Source: Amborella trichopoda
Taxonomy: Eukaryota; Streptophyta; Magnoliopsida; Amborellales; Amborellaceae
Length of the DNA stretch: 64,000 nt
Direction of reading: 5' to 3'
Assembly: GCF_000471905.2 (NCBI RefSeq)
Contig: NW_006494789.1
Span: 8,677,083 to 8,741,082 of the forward strand
Shown here: positions 23,341-34,869 of the stretch, in pieces
Numbering within the stretch: the stretch's first letter is position 1
How the letters are laid out: every line of letters begins with the position of its first letter
Position numbers and translations under genes: made by a program
Notes under the pieces: generated by a model
The model's input: the letters and a program-made list of their open reading frames with translations, nothing else
Database searches by the model: none
What the model was told of the DNA's origin: nothing

Positions 23341-23970
23341 CAAAAGGCCATCAAGAGACAGGCCTTAGCTGACTTTCTAGCAGAACACCAAGTGCTGGTC
23401 GAATGTCCTCTATCAAACGACCTCCCTGATGAAAAAGTATTCTGTGCCAACATTGCTCTTTGTGTGGTGGGAATTATACTTCGACGGAACCTTCCAATCA
23501 GAACAAGGAGACACCAGAGTAGTATTCCTAACATCTACAAGAGGAATACTGCCACTTTCTTTCTCCCTCGATCAAGCTAATTCTCATAATGAAGCAAAAT
23601 ATCAGGCCCTTATAATTAGACTCGAGATAGCTTTCAATCTCGACTTGGAACATCTCAAGATCTACGGCCACTCTGAGTTGGTTATCCGACAGCGCAAAAG
23701 GGATTTATGATGTATGAAAAGACACCCCCAAGCCTAATCATGATACTACAAAATTGTAGATGGCCAAATTCGAAGACGTATCCCTGAGTCGCATCCCCAG
23801 GAGGCTAAATTCGTAGAATGATGCACTTGCGACATTCCGTGCGACAATTCAGTTGTCCTCATCACGACCCACGCTTGTTTGGGTGGTGGAATGGAGACAC
23901 ATCGAGCTGAGAACTGAAGTCGGTGCGGATGATGAAAGAAATATCTTCCCCAAGTGTCCTCCTTATCCAT
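23341..23970 (+). pseudogene. Second, archaeal-type RNase H (aRNH) of E3
   Basis: A second RNase H between Ty3 RNase H and integrase is the hallmark of Tat-lineage elements. Visible blocks: KAIKRQALADFLAEH linker, WELYFDGTFQSEQGDTRVVF (23455 on, first Asp), NSHNEAKYQALIIRLEIA (Glu) and HLKIYGHSELVIRQ. The third catalytic residue of the family's YGDSxL motif is His here. The frame stops at TGA 23708. The remainder to 23970 is recognisable only as fragments (YYKIVDGQIRRRIPE). Confidence 0.8.
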
Positions 23971-24114
23971 TTAGAGCACTTCTATGGGCCAAAGAAGTAA
24001 TCAAGACCGAACAAGAAATAGCACAGAGTCAAGGAGCTAAGGGTCAAAATCAAGAACCACAATTCTTTGACCCAATATGCGCATAAATGGAGCAGGTCAA
24101 AGATTGGAGAGACC

Positions 24115-25358
24115 CCATTACTAGTTTCCTAAAACATGGTAGGCTCCCTGAAGATCGTGTTAAGCACAATAGTATATGTTGAATGACCACCAAGTATACC
24201 CTCCTCAAAGGTGATGTTCTCTTTAGACGATCATTCAAGAACATTCTTCTGAGATGTGTCGACATCCAAGAGGCAAATAAGGTGTTAGAAGAAATCCACT
24301 CAGGCATTTATGGGTTGCACCAGTCCAGTCCTAAGCTCTATGAACGAGTACGCAGGTTGGGATACTATTGGCCTGCTATGATCGTCGATTCCTTAAGCTA
24401 TGGTAAAAGGTGTCAGGTATGCCAAGTACACTATAGCCTAGTTCACCAACCTCCAGAGCCCTTATACCCTACAGTTGAGTCATGGCCCTTCTCACAATGG
24501 GGTATGGATAACGTAGGGCCCCTTGACCCCCCTTCCACAATGGGCCATGTTTTCATCCTAGCTGCAATAGATTATTTCTCTAAGTGGGCTGAAGCGGTCC
24601 CCCTTAAGCAAGTTCCTGGCACAGCGGTGGTCGACTTTGTTTGGCATCATATCATATACTGCTTCGGAGTTCCTGATTGGATCATATCTGACAATGGCCC
24701 TCAATTTAGGAGTCATCACATCGATCGCCTAGTTAACTAGTTCTGTTTCGAATGGAGGTACTCAATTATGTACCACCCTCGAGCGAATGGATTAGCTGAG
24801 GCTTTTAATAAGACTCTATGCAATGTTCTAAGAAAGTCAGTATAAAAAATAAGGAAGAACTGGCATGAGAAGCTTCCCGAAGCACCGTGGGCTTATCGCA
24901 CTACTATACGAAATGCTACAAATTCCACTCCTTATTCTCTGGTCTATGGGGGTGAAGCAGTTTTACCTCTCAAACTACAAATCCCTTTATTGCGAGTCAC
25001 TATTCACCAGGGAATAACCGAAGATGAGAGATTCAAGCTCTGGTTTCAAGAATTGGATGCACTGGATGGAAAGAGGCTAGAGGCTTAGCAGAGCCTTGAA
25101 CCCAACCAAGGGAGAATGAAGAGGGCTTTTGATAAGTCTGTCAAGATCTACCCATTCACCCGTGGTGATTTAATCTTAGCCGTCAAGAGGCCTATTGTTA
25201 TGCATGGCCAGCGTAAAGGGAAGTTTGAGCCTAACTGGGAAAGTCCCTTTATAGTAAAAAAGGTCTCTCCCAATGGGGCCTACATATTAACATATCCTGG
25301 TGGAGAAGAGGCGATGCCCCGTAGCAATTGGCGATATCTAAAGAAGTATTATCCATGA
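24115..25358 (+). pseudogene. Integrase of E3
   Basis: Joins element DNA to the chromosome. One frame spans the whole domain with three nonsense codons (TAG 24738, TAA 24843 region, TAG 25087) and no frameshift. The N-terminal HHCC zinc finger is intact (EIHSGIYGLHQ … CQVCQ). The D,D-35-E core is present: WGMDNVGPLD, ISDNGPQF and NGLAEAFNKTL. The C-terminal GKFEPNWESPFIVKKV block ends at TGA 25356-25358; no chromodomain, as expected for Tat. The stops are consistent with CAG/CAA to TAG/TAA. Confidence 0.93.
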
Positions 25359-26110
25359 TGCGTATTCAAAAGAAAGGGACTCAACAAGAAAACAAGCAAG
25401 ATAGTCCAAACAAAATGCTGACTTTTTTTCTTTTATATTGCAGTAAAAATGAGTTACAAGTTACAAGAACCCATTACTAAGGAGGTTACAAGTCTCTTGT
25501 GTCTGAGGATAAGAGGACGGTTACAAACCAAAACTTGTGCTTTTGCTCTTGCATCTAAGAGTAAGAGGACGGTTACAGGCCAAAACAAATGCATGTTCCA
25601 TGAGAAAGAAGCAAACCCACAAAAGGAGAGGACCTCCTCATGAAGAAGAAGCGAAACCAATTGGAGAGTTAGCTTTAATTCATCTGACGAGTAAGAGGAT
25701 GGTTATAGGCCAAAAGACCAAGCAGAGCCACTCCAAGAAGTTAGCCTCAGTCCATTCGATGTGTATGTCAAACATACAAGCCAGATACCTCATCTGACAT
25801 GTTTGTTGAACATATGATGTAGGATTCATTCGACATGTATATCAAACATACAAGAGAGGATGCCTAGGCAAGAAGCTGGCTTATGACGGAAAGCATGCCC
25901 TGTTCACAATGGATGCTTTTCCACAAAACAACATGGACCTCACTGTTATTCTTAAGGATTAGGCTTCCAACAGGTACCACAAGCCACGCCCCATCCTTCG
26001 CCACTTTTTGCCGACCCATGGACATCACCGTACGTAGCTCATCTCCGAGCTCCATGAACCTCACACGTGACTTACCGACACATGAGAGTGTCAGTATTTG
26101 CATCATGATA
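25359..26110 (+). other. E3 tail directly after integrase
   Basis: No coding domain. It has three imperfect copies of a 33-bp motif (AAGAGGACGGTTACA core at about 25511, 25562, 25691) and a CATACAAG/GACATGT repeat near 25755-25860. No PMD frame is found on either strand, unlike E1, E4 and E5. Confidence 0.6.
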
Positions 26111-27025
26111 AGCCACACGTGCTGATCAGCACCGATTGAAGCCAGCGCTGGCTGGGTCCCCCAAAGGTCAGCACTGATTGCGTGCCGAACCCCTAATGTC
26201 AGATGTTTTGCTTGAGGGTCGGTGCCAGATGTATTAGCACTCCAAATCATTAGCGTCAATTACCTTAGCGCTAGTTACACTTCTATTAGTGTCAGCCCTG
26301 TCGCGACTGTTCACCTCCTGAGACTCCTCGTTTTTGCACCTCCTTAAATAGTCACAGAATTTCCAATGATGATGGTTCACCTCCAATAACCATACGCCTT
26401 CCTCATGATGATTCACCTTCAGCAACCGTATGCCTTCCCCACAACCTTTCACTTCCTGCAGCCATACGGCCCACCTCCTACGACCGTTCGTCTTCCGTCA
26501 AAATTGCTCCCACACAGCTGGAAACTCATAGGAAAACTTTCCTGCCTGTCTTTTTGGCCTGAACTTCACCAAAATCACATTGGAAGGATTTTGCAGACTT
26601 CCCTTGAGTCCCCGAAAACCTCTGCGACAACACGAAAGTGCTAGAAAACTTCCACAACCCGGAAATCCCTCAAGACATGCAGAAATACTCGTTGATGTGT
26701 TTCCCGCCTCTTCCCGAAAGAAAGCAATAGCTGGAGCCTCCTTTGCCTCCAGGAAAAATTTTCGAAAAGCTCACCTTTCCCTACTACTTTCTTTGCAAAC
26801 TCACCAAATTCTTGGCGAAGCTTGTTCAACGAAGGTCTTCTCTGCAAGACCTTTGACCGGAAGCTTGCTGCCCACCGAAGAACCTTCCCCACAGAGATTG
26901 TTGCGGAAGTCTCACTGCTGGCTGGAAACTTCAAATGAGCACTCTCTCCTCACGGTTAAATAAAACTTGTGCTTAGGTTTTTTTTTTACCTTTGGTAAAA
27001 ATAAGGGAAAAAGAGATTTTACCCC
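26111..27025 (-). other. Leader-like region upstream of the lost PMD gene in E3
   Basis: Corresponds in position and style to the PMD leaders of E1, E4 and E5: hairpin repeats (CCAGCGCTGGCTGGG near 26130), a roughly 45-bp CACCT…ACCATACG repeat (26370-26500) and a CT-rich stretch, ending at an antisense TATA element. Confidence 0.5.
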
Positions 27026-27033
27026 CTTATATA
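27026..27033 (-). promoter_or_regulatory. TATA element of antisense PMD promoter, E3
   Basis: Minus strand TATATAAGGGGGTAAAA followed by a TTTTTACC…GGTAAAA pair, the best TATA of the four copies. Confidence 0.6.
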
Positions 27034-27159
27034 GACTACACCGCCCTCAAATGCCCCTCACAAACTGGTAAGTCCAGTTGCATCCAAGGGAAGCCAAGCG
27101 ATAACAAGCCGGGTCGGGCTTTGACACAAGGGCCGAGGTAATTCTCATCAATCCATCCC

Positions 27160-27450
27160 CAGCACCGTTTGAAGCAGTGCCGAAAGAATTTCCAAACAGC
27201 AGTAGCGTTATTTGACTTAGTCTCGGGCGTGTTTCCAAATACAACCCTAACGCCGATTGACTTGGCACCTGGATGTGTTTCCAAATACAACCTTACTGCC
27301 AATGGACTTAGTGCTGGGTGTGTCTCTGAAACAACCCTAGTGTCAGTTGACTTCAGATAATATCATGGGTCATTCACAACGTCAACTGAACAACATTGGT
27401 TGTGTTAGAACTCAACGTTAGTTGTGTTGTGAGAACTCAGTGCCGGTTGA
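27160..27450 (+). repeat. About 57-bp tandem repeat in E3 tail
   Basis: Units with GTGTTTCCAAATACAACCCT and a TTGACTTAG…CTGGGTGTG half, about four copies. This is a different unit from the repeat at the same position in E4 and E5. Confidence 0.7.
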
Positions 27451-27489
27451 AAATTCGCAATAAATTATCAGTGCTACACATGGCACCGA

Positions 27490-27820
27490 CCATATTACAA
27501 GCAGTGTATGCCCTACCACTATCCCTAGTGGACTTGCACCCAGGCCGTTGCACCTAAACCGTGACCTCCTCAATAGAGTCATGAGTTGTCCCTCATCCCC
27601 CACTAGGAGTCACATCCATACTACGGCCCGTAATCCTCAATGTAGTTAGGGTCATTCTCACCTCTCCAATCCCCAAAGAGTACCTCTCCCCCTTAAAATG
27701 CGCAGCAAGGTCCACTTCTGCTAGTCATCCTTCATCAGGTCACCATTTCCACCTAACCCTCAGTTTGTGAATGGTCTTAGCCATGTTATCCCCAAGGAGT
27801 CTGATTACCATCCACATGCC
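27490..27820 (+). repeat. tRNA-Arg 3'-end-like repeat block, E3 tail
   Basis: Degenerate units 40-55 bp apart, each with a version of ATCCCCAGTGGAGTTA (for example 27516 ATCCCTAGTGGACTTG, 27787 ATCCCCAAGGAGTCTG). The motif equals the acceptor end of the tRNA that primes this family. E4 holds the clearest copies. Confidence 0.6.
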
Positions 27821-27859
27821 TATTCCCCATGGAGCTCCACCTACATGGTAACCGATACA

Positions 27860-29010
27860 ATGGTTCATTCTACATGACCCTAAACTGCACAGCCCTGGTT
27901 TAGATGCATGACCCAAAACTCTGCGGTCCGTGCTGCATGACCCTAAACTACACAGCTCTGGTTTAGACGCATGACCCTAAACTCTACGGTCCGTGCTGCA
28001 TGACCCTAAATTGTATTGCCCTGGTCTAGACTCAGAACCCTAAACTTCACGATTCGTGCTGCAAGACCCTAAACTGCACAGCCCTGGTCTAGACACACGA
28101 CCCTAAGCTGCACAGCCCTAAACTAGACACATGACCCTAAACTCCGCGGTCCAAACTATACGACCTTAAACTGTAACGGAGGTCTAGTTGAACAACCTTA
28201 AACTGCATCGTCCTAAGTTGTATGACTTTAAACTGCATAATTATGGTCTTAGCTGCATGACCCTAAACTGCACATCCCTGGTCTTGACACACGACCCTAA
28301 ACTCCACGATCCACGCTACATGACCTTAAACTACATAGCCCTAGTCTAAACACATGACCCTGAACTCCACGGTTCATGCTACATGACCCTAAACTACACA
28401 GCCCTGGTCAAGGCGCACAGCCCTAAACTCCATGGTCCAGGCTGCATGACCCTAAACTGCACAATCGTGGTCTAGACGCATGACCCTAAACTTCGCGGTC
28501 CAAACTATATGACATTAAACTATAGCAAAGGTCTAGTTGCACAACCTTAAACTGTGTGGTCCTACGTTGTATGACTTTAAACTGCATAACTATGGTCTAG
28601 TTGCATGATGCTTAAACTGCATAGCCACAGTCCGAACTATATGACCTTAAAATGTAGCGTAGGTGTAGTTGCACGACCTTAAATTGCATGGTCCAAACTA
28701 TATGACCTTAACCATAGTCTACGTTTCGGTTGCACGACATTAAATTGCACCACACCATAGTCTGCACTATATGACCTTCACCATAGTCTACGTCCCAGTC
28801 GCCCGACATTAAATTGCTCCACACCATAGTCTGAACTATATGACTATAAACTGTAGCGGAGGTCAAGTTGCATGACCTTAAACTGCAAGATCCTAGTTGT
28901 ATAACTTTAAAACTGCATAACCACGGTCCAACTATATGACCTTAAACCATAGTCCATGTCCTGGCCGCATGACAATAAATTGCTTTGCCCTGGTCCAGGA
29001 GGCATGACCA
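27860..29010 (+). repeat. TGACCTTAAACTGCA minisatellite, E3 tail
   Basis: About 30 units of 33-45 bp with core TGCATGACCCTAAACTGCA and variable joiners (CAGCCCTGGTCTAGA, CGGTCCAAACTATA, TAGCGGAGGTCTAGTTG). Recurring higher-order blocks show repeated unequal exchange. The same array occurs in the tail fragment at 34870, in E4 and (inverted) in E5. Confidence 0.9.
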
Positions 29011-29870
29011 TAAACTCACCCCCACATACGGTCACACACCTTTACGTGCACCTTCACGCACACCTTTCCTAACCTACCCGTTAGTCTGCATGCACCACCT
29101 TCATTACCTCCCCAGTGAGTTAATTCCTTTCATCATCCTACATCATTACCCAATGAGTCTCACCCATGCTCACAAAACAGTGAACCACCCCGCCCTCCAT
29201 ACTCATTGTAAGTTAGTGGGTCACCATCGTCCACTCGCCTTTCATACATCACACATCTCTCATGGGTAGCCTCGAGCCATCTCCCCAAGTGAGCTAAACC
29301 ACCATGATACTCACTCCATAGCCTTCATAGACTGCCATCCATCACCATTACGGTCTAACTATATGACCTTAAATGATAGCACACGTTTAGGCTGCATGAT
29401 GTTAAACTGTTTCGCACGGGTCCCGTAGACATGACCTTAAACACGCCCTCACAAAAAGATAATAGAAAAGAAATAATGGGCATGGTATATACCTAAACAA
29501 GGGAACACTATGAGTAAAAATGACGGACTGGCATGGTCACGAAACCATGAGTAAAAGAGTTTCGTGAAATAAACCTGAGCACAATGAAAACCCGAAAGGG
29601 CATCGTGAGTAAAAATAGACAAAAAGGCTGGACATGGCCAAAAGTTCATGGCTCAAAGGGCCTCAAAATAAAGAAAAAGAAGTTGATGAAAACCATCTCT
29701 ACTGCACCGCTTCCAAAGTTCAAGCAAAAATCCACGAAGGACGCTTGGACCAATAAATAGGTTGATGCAACATTCGCTTCCACAGGTGACTTCAGTCAGC
29801 ACTTCCTTCATCGTCAAGACGTCCAATAGGGTGTAGATGTTAAAATCATCCCTGGACATTCCTTCTTCAG
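29011..29870 (+). other. E3 tail, non-array part
   Basis: Contains the CACCTTCATTACCTCCCCAGTGAGT block and the GAGTAAAAATGACGG…GGCATGGTCACGAAACCATGAG block that recur at 35460-35980 and 51340-51960. No coding frame is shared among copies. Confidence 0.6.
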
Positions 29871-30232
29871 TCTTAGGTGAGCAGGTAGCCCAATCAATGT
29901 CCTTCTTCAGGCTTGGGTGAACAGGTAGCTCAGTCGATGTCTTCTCCAGTCCTGGGTGAGCAGGTAGCCTAGTCGATGTCCTTCTCCAGTCTTGAGTGAG
30001 CAGGTAGCCCATTCGACGTCCTCCTCCAGTCCTGAGGAAATAGGTAGCCCAATTGACATCCTTCTTCAATCCTGGATGAACAGGTAGTCCAGTCGACATC
30101 CGCCTCTAGTCCTGGGTGAATAGACAGCCCAGTCGACATCCTTCTTCAGCCCTGGGTGAACAGGTAGCCCAGTCGACATCCTTTTTCAGGGCTGGGTGAC
30201 GATGTAGCCCAGTCATTATCCCTTCTTAAAGG
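29870..30232 (+). repeat. 42-bp tandem repeat, E3 tail
   Basis: About nine units with core GTGAACAGGTAGCCCAGTCG then ACATCCTTCTTCAGTCCTGG. Units are in phase with codons (14 residues), which alone creates the minus-strand ORF at 29653-30099. Confidence 0.85.
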
Positions 30233-30240
30233 ACCTCATC

Positions 30241-30482
30241 CCCATGCATGGAGTACGCATGCCTTCTCCTTCTCTTATAGACCTCCTCCTCTTGCATGGA
30301 GTATGCATGCCTTCTCCTTCTCTTATAGGCCTCCTCCCCATGCATGGAGTAAGCATTCCTTCTCCTTCTCTTATAGACCTTCTCCCCATGCATGGAGTAT
30401 ACATGCCTTCTCCTTCTCTTATAGACCTCCTCCCCATGCATTAAATGTCCATGCCTTCTCCTTCTCTTATAGACCTCCCTCT
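30241..30482 (+). repeat. 48-bp tandem repeat, five near-identical units
   Basis: Units contain CCATGCATGGAGTATGCATG followed by CCTTCTCCTTCTCTTATAGA and CCTCCTCC. Few differences among units mark a recent expansion. The unit length of 16 codons produces several overlapping ORFs on both strands with no other support. Confidence 0.9.
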
Positions 30483-30918
30483 CTCCATGAGGTTAGATGA
30501 CAAAGTAGCCCAGTCGTCATCCTTCCAAGGCAGAAACTGACAAAGTCAGGGTGGAACCTGCCAGAGACTTCAGCTCGCCTAGCCGACATGACCAAGCCTT
30601 TGGGATCGACTGATAGAACCTGTCCTCGACTTGACTCGGTAGACGAGATCAATAGTGGTACTCTGATGGTCAAAAGTAAACCTGGTGTAGAAGCAAACAA
30701 ACGCCACAAGAAAGTCTCTTCTCCCCCTAAAGTCTCCATGGACGGACCTGCAAACAATGCATCCCTACGTCTGAGTAGCCTAGTTACACCATTATGTGAA
30801 TCTCTTCGGCGTTCACGTGGTCCTGTGGCTAGGAAGGAAAAAAGTAAAAGCCAAAGGAAACTTTCTAAATGATTGTCCTTCTCCCTTCTCTTGAAGCACA
30901 ATATTTGGCGGGGTAAGC
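30483..30918 (+). other. Pre-LTR end of E3 with degenerate polypurine tract
   Basis: Matches 36780-36910 and 52270-52850. The last bases, TTTGGCGGGGTAAGC, correspond to TTTGGTGGGGCA before L5 and probably hold the polypurine tract. ORFs at 30467-30901 and 30588-30872 lack domains. Confidence 0.55.
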
Positions 30919-32221
30919 TGTTTGAATGTATTTTTCATCACCTTGGTCCCCAGTAGGAACTGGTAAATAAGCCTACAAAACAGTGGAAAATTCTTGATAG
31001 TCTCATAATGGCCCCATAATTTTTCAAGATCGTCATCAGCTCTTCAAAAGACCACCTGCCAAGTTTCATCACGATCGGACATGTGTAAAGTAGTGAACAC
31101 AAAGAAACAGTTTACTGAAAATTGGCCTCTAGCACCCTGAAACGGTCCCTACAATTGGAGCTACATTTTTGGTGTCTCAAATCCCCACGGGACCACTACC
31201 ATTGGATCCGACATGGTCGAAAACCCTTTATTTGCCAAGTTTCAGCTTTATCAGACACTTCAGAATAAAGATATGAGCAAAACATTGAAACAAGAGAGGT
31301 CACACACTATTCCTGTATGGCCTCACTGTACTAAAACACCATTAAAGGTTGCTATTTTTACAGTCATGAGTAGTCATTTTTAGGGCCTGTAACACACTTG
31401 TTCCAAATCAGATGGCTCCTAAATTTGGTGAGCGTATTTGTCTCATCAAGACAAACAATTCGATATGTGGCACGCCCCGAGACAATATCCGAGCAAGGAA
31501 AAAAGCTAGAGAGAAGTTGCCAATCCGTGAAGGAGTTGCAAAAAATTCAGTAGCGACACTCCTCGTTCGATGAACCAAATCATGACGCTCGCAGAACGGA
31601 TCGATGTAAAACCAATTCTATTGTGTGCGTAAGGTTCAGGGCTATCATTAGATCAAACTACATACATGATGGATGGACAGATTTCATGCATGAAGCTGAT
31701 GAACTTACTAAAATTTCAGCCATCGGATTCCATATTTTGGCAAAAACTCAAAAGTTTCAAAATCTTCGTTCGGGTTCTGTATCGCGTTTCGATTGCTGTC
31801 ACATGATCTTAATGACATGCTTAGTATGCTACGACAAAGAAATCACAAAAAAATGTTTAGGAAAGACTGCACTATCGATCTAAAGTTTGAAGATTCAAAC
31901 AAATTTCAAGTCTCGTGATCATGACTCAAAAACATGACTCATGGCTCGAAGTTGGTATCAAAACGATCGCCATGTTAAGCCCTACAAGAAAACAATAATC
32001 TTTCGATCAAATAGGCATTGAAATAACCTTGTGTCCACCATGGAAGATCACGCAAGTTCTCGCACAGCCACAGGGACTGTTCTTGAATTCCACACATTGT
32101 TAGGTAGGGGCAAAACAGTCTTTTTACACCCAATTTTAGAATTTCTTTTAATTCAATTAAATCTTAATTTTCAGCAATTAGGTTTAATTTTAATCAATCC
32201 ACCCATGTTTGGGCACAACTC

Positions 32222-32229
32222 TATATATA
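32222..32229 (+). promoter_or_regulatory. TATA box of L2
   Basis: TATATATA in CACAACTCTATATATACAAG, aligned with the L1 TATA box. Confidence 0.7.
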
Positions 32230-32519
32230 CAAGCACTACCTCATTGTAAGAAAAAGAGGCTCACCCCCACAAAAAACCTTGGCCTTCAATTGATTTTTGG
32301 GAAGATTAAATAGAAATTTTGATTCTTTGCTTGAGCCTGTGAGTACGTCTTAGACAGAGAGAAAGGAGAGGGAAGAAAAGGGTTGGTACCCTTCAGACAG
32401 GCAACTTTCTCTCTCCTCCCCTCTCTCTCTTTCTCTCTTCTTTCTCTCGCTTCTCTCTCTCTTCTTTCTCTCTTCTCTCTCTCTTCTTTCTCTCTCTTCT
32501 CTCTCTTCTTCTCCCTCTT

Positions 32520-33260
32520 CGTCTATCAGTTGGTGAGACTTAACGTCGCTTGATTTCCTCTCTCTTCCTCTATCAATCAGAGATACTTTGTACCGATTGG
32601 TTTTCTCTCTCTTCCTCTATTAGTCGACGAGACCTAGCACCAGTCGGTCTCCTCTCTCTTTTTCTATCAATTGGGGAGACTTAGCACCGGTTGGTTTCCT
32701 ATCTCTTCCTTTATCAATTGGCGAGACCTAATGTCAGTTGTTCTCCTCTCTCTTTGTCTATTAGTCGATGAGACCTAACGTCGGTTGGTTTTCTCTCTCT
32801 CTTCTTCTACCGGTCGGTGAGGCCTAGCGTCAGTTATAATTTCTCTCTCTATCAGTCGACGGGACCTAGCATCGGTTGGTTTTCTCTCACTTCTTCTACC
32901 AGTCGGTGAGGCTTAGCACTGGTTGTGTTTTCTCTCTCTACCAGTCTACCAGGCCTAACGCCTGTTGTACTTCTCTCTCTTCTTCTATCAGTTAGCGAGG
33001 CCTAGCACCGGTTGTCTTTTCTCTCTCTCTCAGTCGGCGAGGCTTAACACCAGTTAGTCTTCTCCCTCTTCGTCTATCAGTCGGTAAGACCTAGCACCAA
33101 CTAGTTTTCCCTCTCTTCATTTTGTTAGTTGGAGAGACTAAGAGTCAGTTGGCTCCCTTCCTCACTTTTCATCTGACACAATCGGTGAAGCCTAGCACCG
33201 ACTGCTTCCTCTCTCTCCCATCTCCTGAAACAGTTGGCGATGTCTAGCGCCGGCTGTATC
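32520..33260 (+). repeat. 47-bp tandem hairpin array in L2
   Basis: About fifteen units of TCTATCAGTCGGTGAGGCCT plus AGCACCGGTTGGTTTTCTCTC plus CTTC type. The GGCCTAGC loop and a CT-rich spacer are shared with L1, but stem bases and unit length differ. The unit at about 32900 (CAGTCGGTG with CACTGGTTG) pairs fully when G-U is allowed. Confidence 0.85.
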
Positions 33261-33992
33261 TCCTCGTCCTTCTTCTCTCTCCTTCCGTCTATTCCCTTCT
33301 TCTCTTTAACCATGCCTTTGCTGCTCTCTCATTTGACCAAGAGGGATTGAGGTTTGCATCTCATGACAATCCTGTCATCTAGCCGTATTGTTGTTGCACC
33401 TTCGCTTGGCCCGCTTTACTGCCACGACAGACTGGCCATTGTGCCGAGCTAGTCGATATCGACAATCACGTCGAATAGCGATCCTGTGAGCCGGTCTCAT
33501 CTATCGAGCCCATTTCACCACCATGTTATGTCAATTATCCATCAGTCTAATCACTGCCCTGACCTTCTCACTTGGTCGAATCTTTCCCCCTGTCTTTCTT
33601 TCTTCCTTTTTAATATGCATGCTTGCATACGTTCATAAAAGAGGAAAAGGGGGAGGTTTAACCCGCCTGTTCCTTAACCTTTTCCATATATGTGTGTGAT
33701 TGCAGAAAGCAGAAAATAAGGAGAATACGAGCCAAGGGAGGCAATTTCAAACCAGTTTCATTGTTAGGGGGCTTTCTTCATGATCTAAGAGGGCACCCAT
33801 GCGAGTCAGCCCGAGTAAGTCCCGAACCCACCTATTAAATTCCTCTATCACCAGTTGGTAACACCTACCCCCATTTCAAATGAAGTTCTCGAGAGAGCGA
33901 TCCTACGAACGTCCTGGGTCTTTCTCAAAATCCGAGACGTGAGCCACCCGATCCCCCATGGATTCAGAGGGTGAGATCTTGACACCTAACCA

Positions 33993-34361
33993 TGCGCATG
34001 CTTGTGTACGTTCATTAAAGAGGAAAAGGGTGAGGTCTGGCCCACCTATCTTATAACCTTTGCCATATGTGTGTGATTATAGAAAACAAGATGATACAAG
34101 CCAAGGGAGATAATTTTGAATTAGTTTATTACTGGGGGGCTTTCTTCGTGATCTAAGAGGGCGTCCACGCGAGCCAGCCTAAGTAAGTCCCAAACCCACC
34201 ATAAATTCCTCTCTCACTGGTTGGTAACACCTGCCCCTGTTCTCCAACGAGGTTCCCGAGAGAGCAATCTCAAAAACGTCTCGGGTCTTCCGTCGAAACT
34301 AGAGACGCATGCTGCTTGATCTCTAAAAGGATCCGGAGGGTGAGATCGAGGAACATAACAA
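33993..34361 (+). mobile_element. Duplicated LTR 3' fragment
   Basis: A second copy of the last 370 bp of the family LTR (from GCATGCTTGTGTACGTTCAT to GAACATAACAA), directly after the end of L2. No PBS follows; it joins tail sequence of another copy. Confidence 0.8.
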
Positions 34362-34469
34362 GTCATTACTTCTACTTCTCAAACCTACTGCCGTGTGTGT
34401 TACACGCCTCATGCTAGCACCATGCATGTTATATCACCGCACATGTCAGAACTTGGTCCTTACTGAGTG

Positions 34470-34820
34470 TGTCCTACCACTATCCCAAGTGGATTTGCAT
34501 CCAGGTCGTTCCTTTTAGGCTACGATTGGTCATCCCCAATAGATTCTCCAGTAGGCCACTGTCCCTAATCCCCAGTAGGAACTACACTCGTACAGCAGCC
34601 TGTTGATCCCCAGCGGAGTTAGGGTCATTTTTACCACTTCAATCCCTAGTGGGTCTGCTTTACACCTAGCTACCTTATCCTCGAAGAGTCGGATTACCTC
34701 CCATAAACCTATGGAGTCTCATTATTCACCCTCAGGATTCATACTTGTCCTTTAATCCCTAGTGAACTCTACTTCTCCATCTAAAGCCCCTGCCATCGTT
34801 TTATCCCCTGGGAGTCAAAT
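34470..34820 (+). repeat. tRNA-Arg 3'-end-like repeat block, tail fragment
   Basis: Units such as ATCCCCAGTAGGAACTACA (34567), ATCCCCAGCGGAGTTAGGG (34606) and ATCCCTAGTGGGTCTG (34650). Confidence 0.65.
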
Positions 34821-34869
34821 TACTATTCACATATCTATTCTTGAGCTTCACCTACATGGCGACCCACAC

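Larger units (their letters stand above)
16911..33992 (+). mobile_element. Element E3: Tat-like element with pol domains
   Basis: Order: LTR fragment, tRNA-Arg PBS, gag, linker, [protease absent], assembly gap, RT, RNase H, archaeal-type RNase H, integrase, 5.5-kb tail, LTR L2. The two-RNase-H layout identifies the Tat group (Tat/Retand/Ogre). It has an antisense TATA element but no PMD frame. This is the only copy in the window that could represent the pol-encoding partner. Confidence 0.85.
30919..33992 (+). mobile_element. LTR L2 (3' LTR of E3)
   Basis: A full LTR of about 3070 bp, TGTTTGAATG…CACCTAACCA. It is followed by a second copy of its own 3' end instead of flanking DNA. Confidence 0.85.

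Noticed and set aside
27860..29010. CCCTAAA motifs considered as interstitial telomere repeats
   Set aside because: One heptamer per 33-45-bp unit, never in tandem; many units have CCTTAAA.
30216..30500. Regular 48-bp units considered as a CRISPR-like array
   Set aside because: No spacers; contiguous tandem repeat in plant DNA.
30467..30901. 144-residue minus-strand ORF before L2
   Set aside because: Only a short part recurs at 52274-52474; no domain and covers the polypurine tract region.
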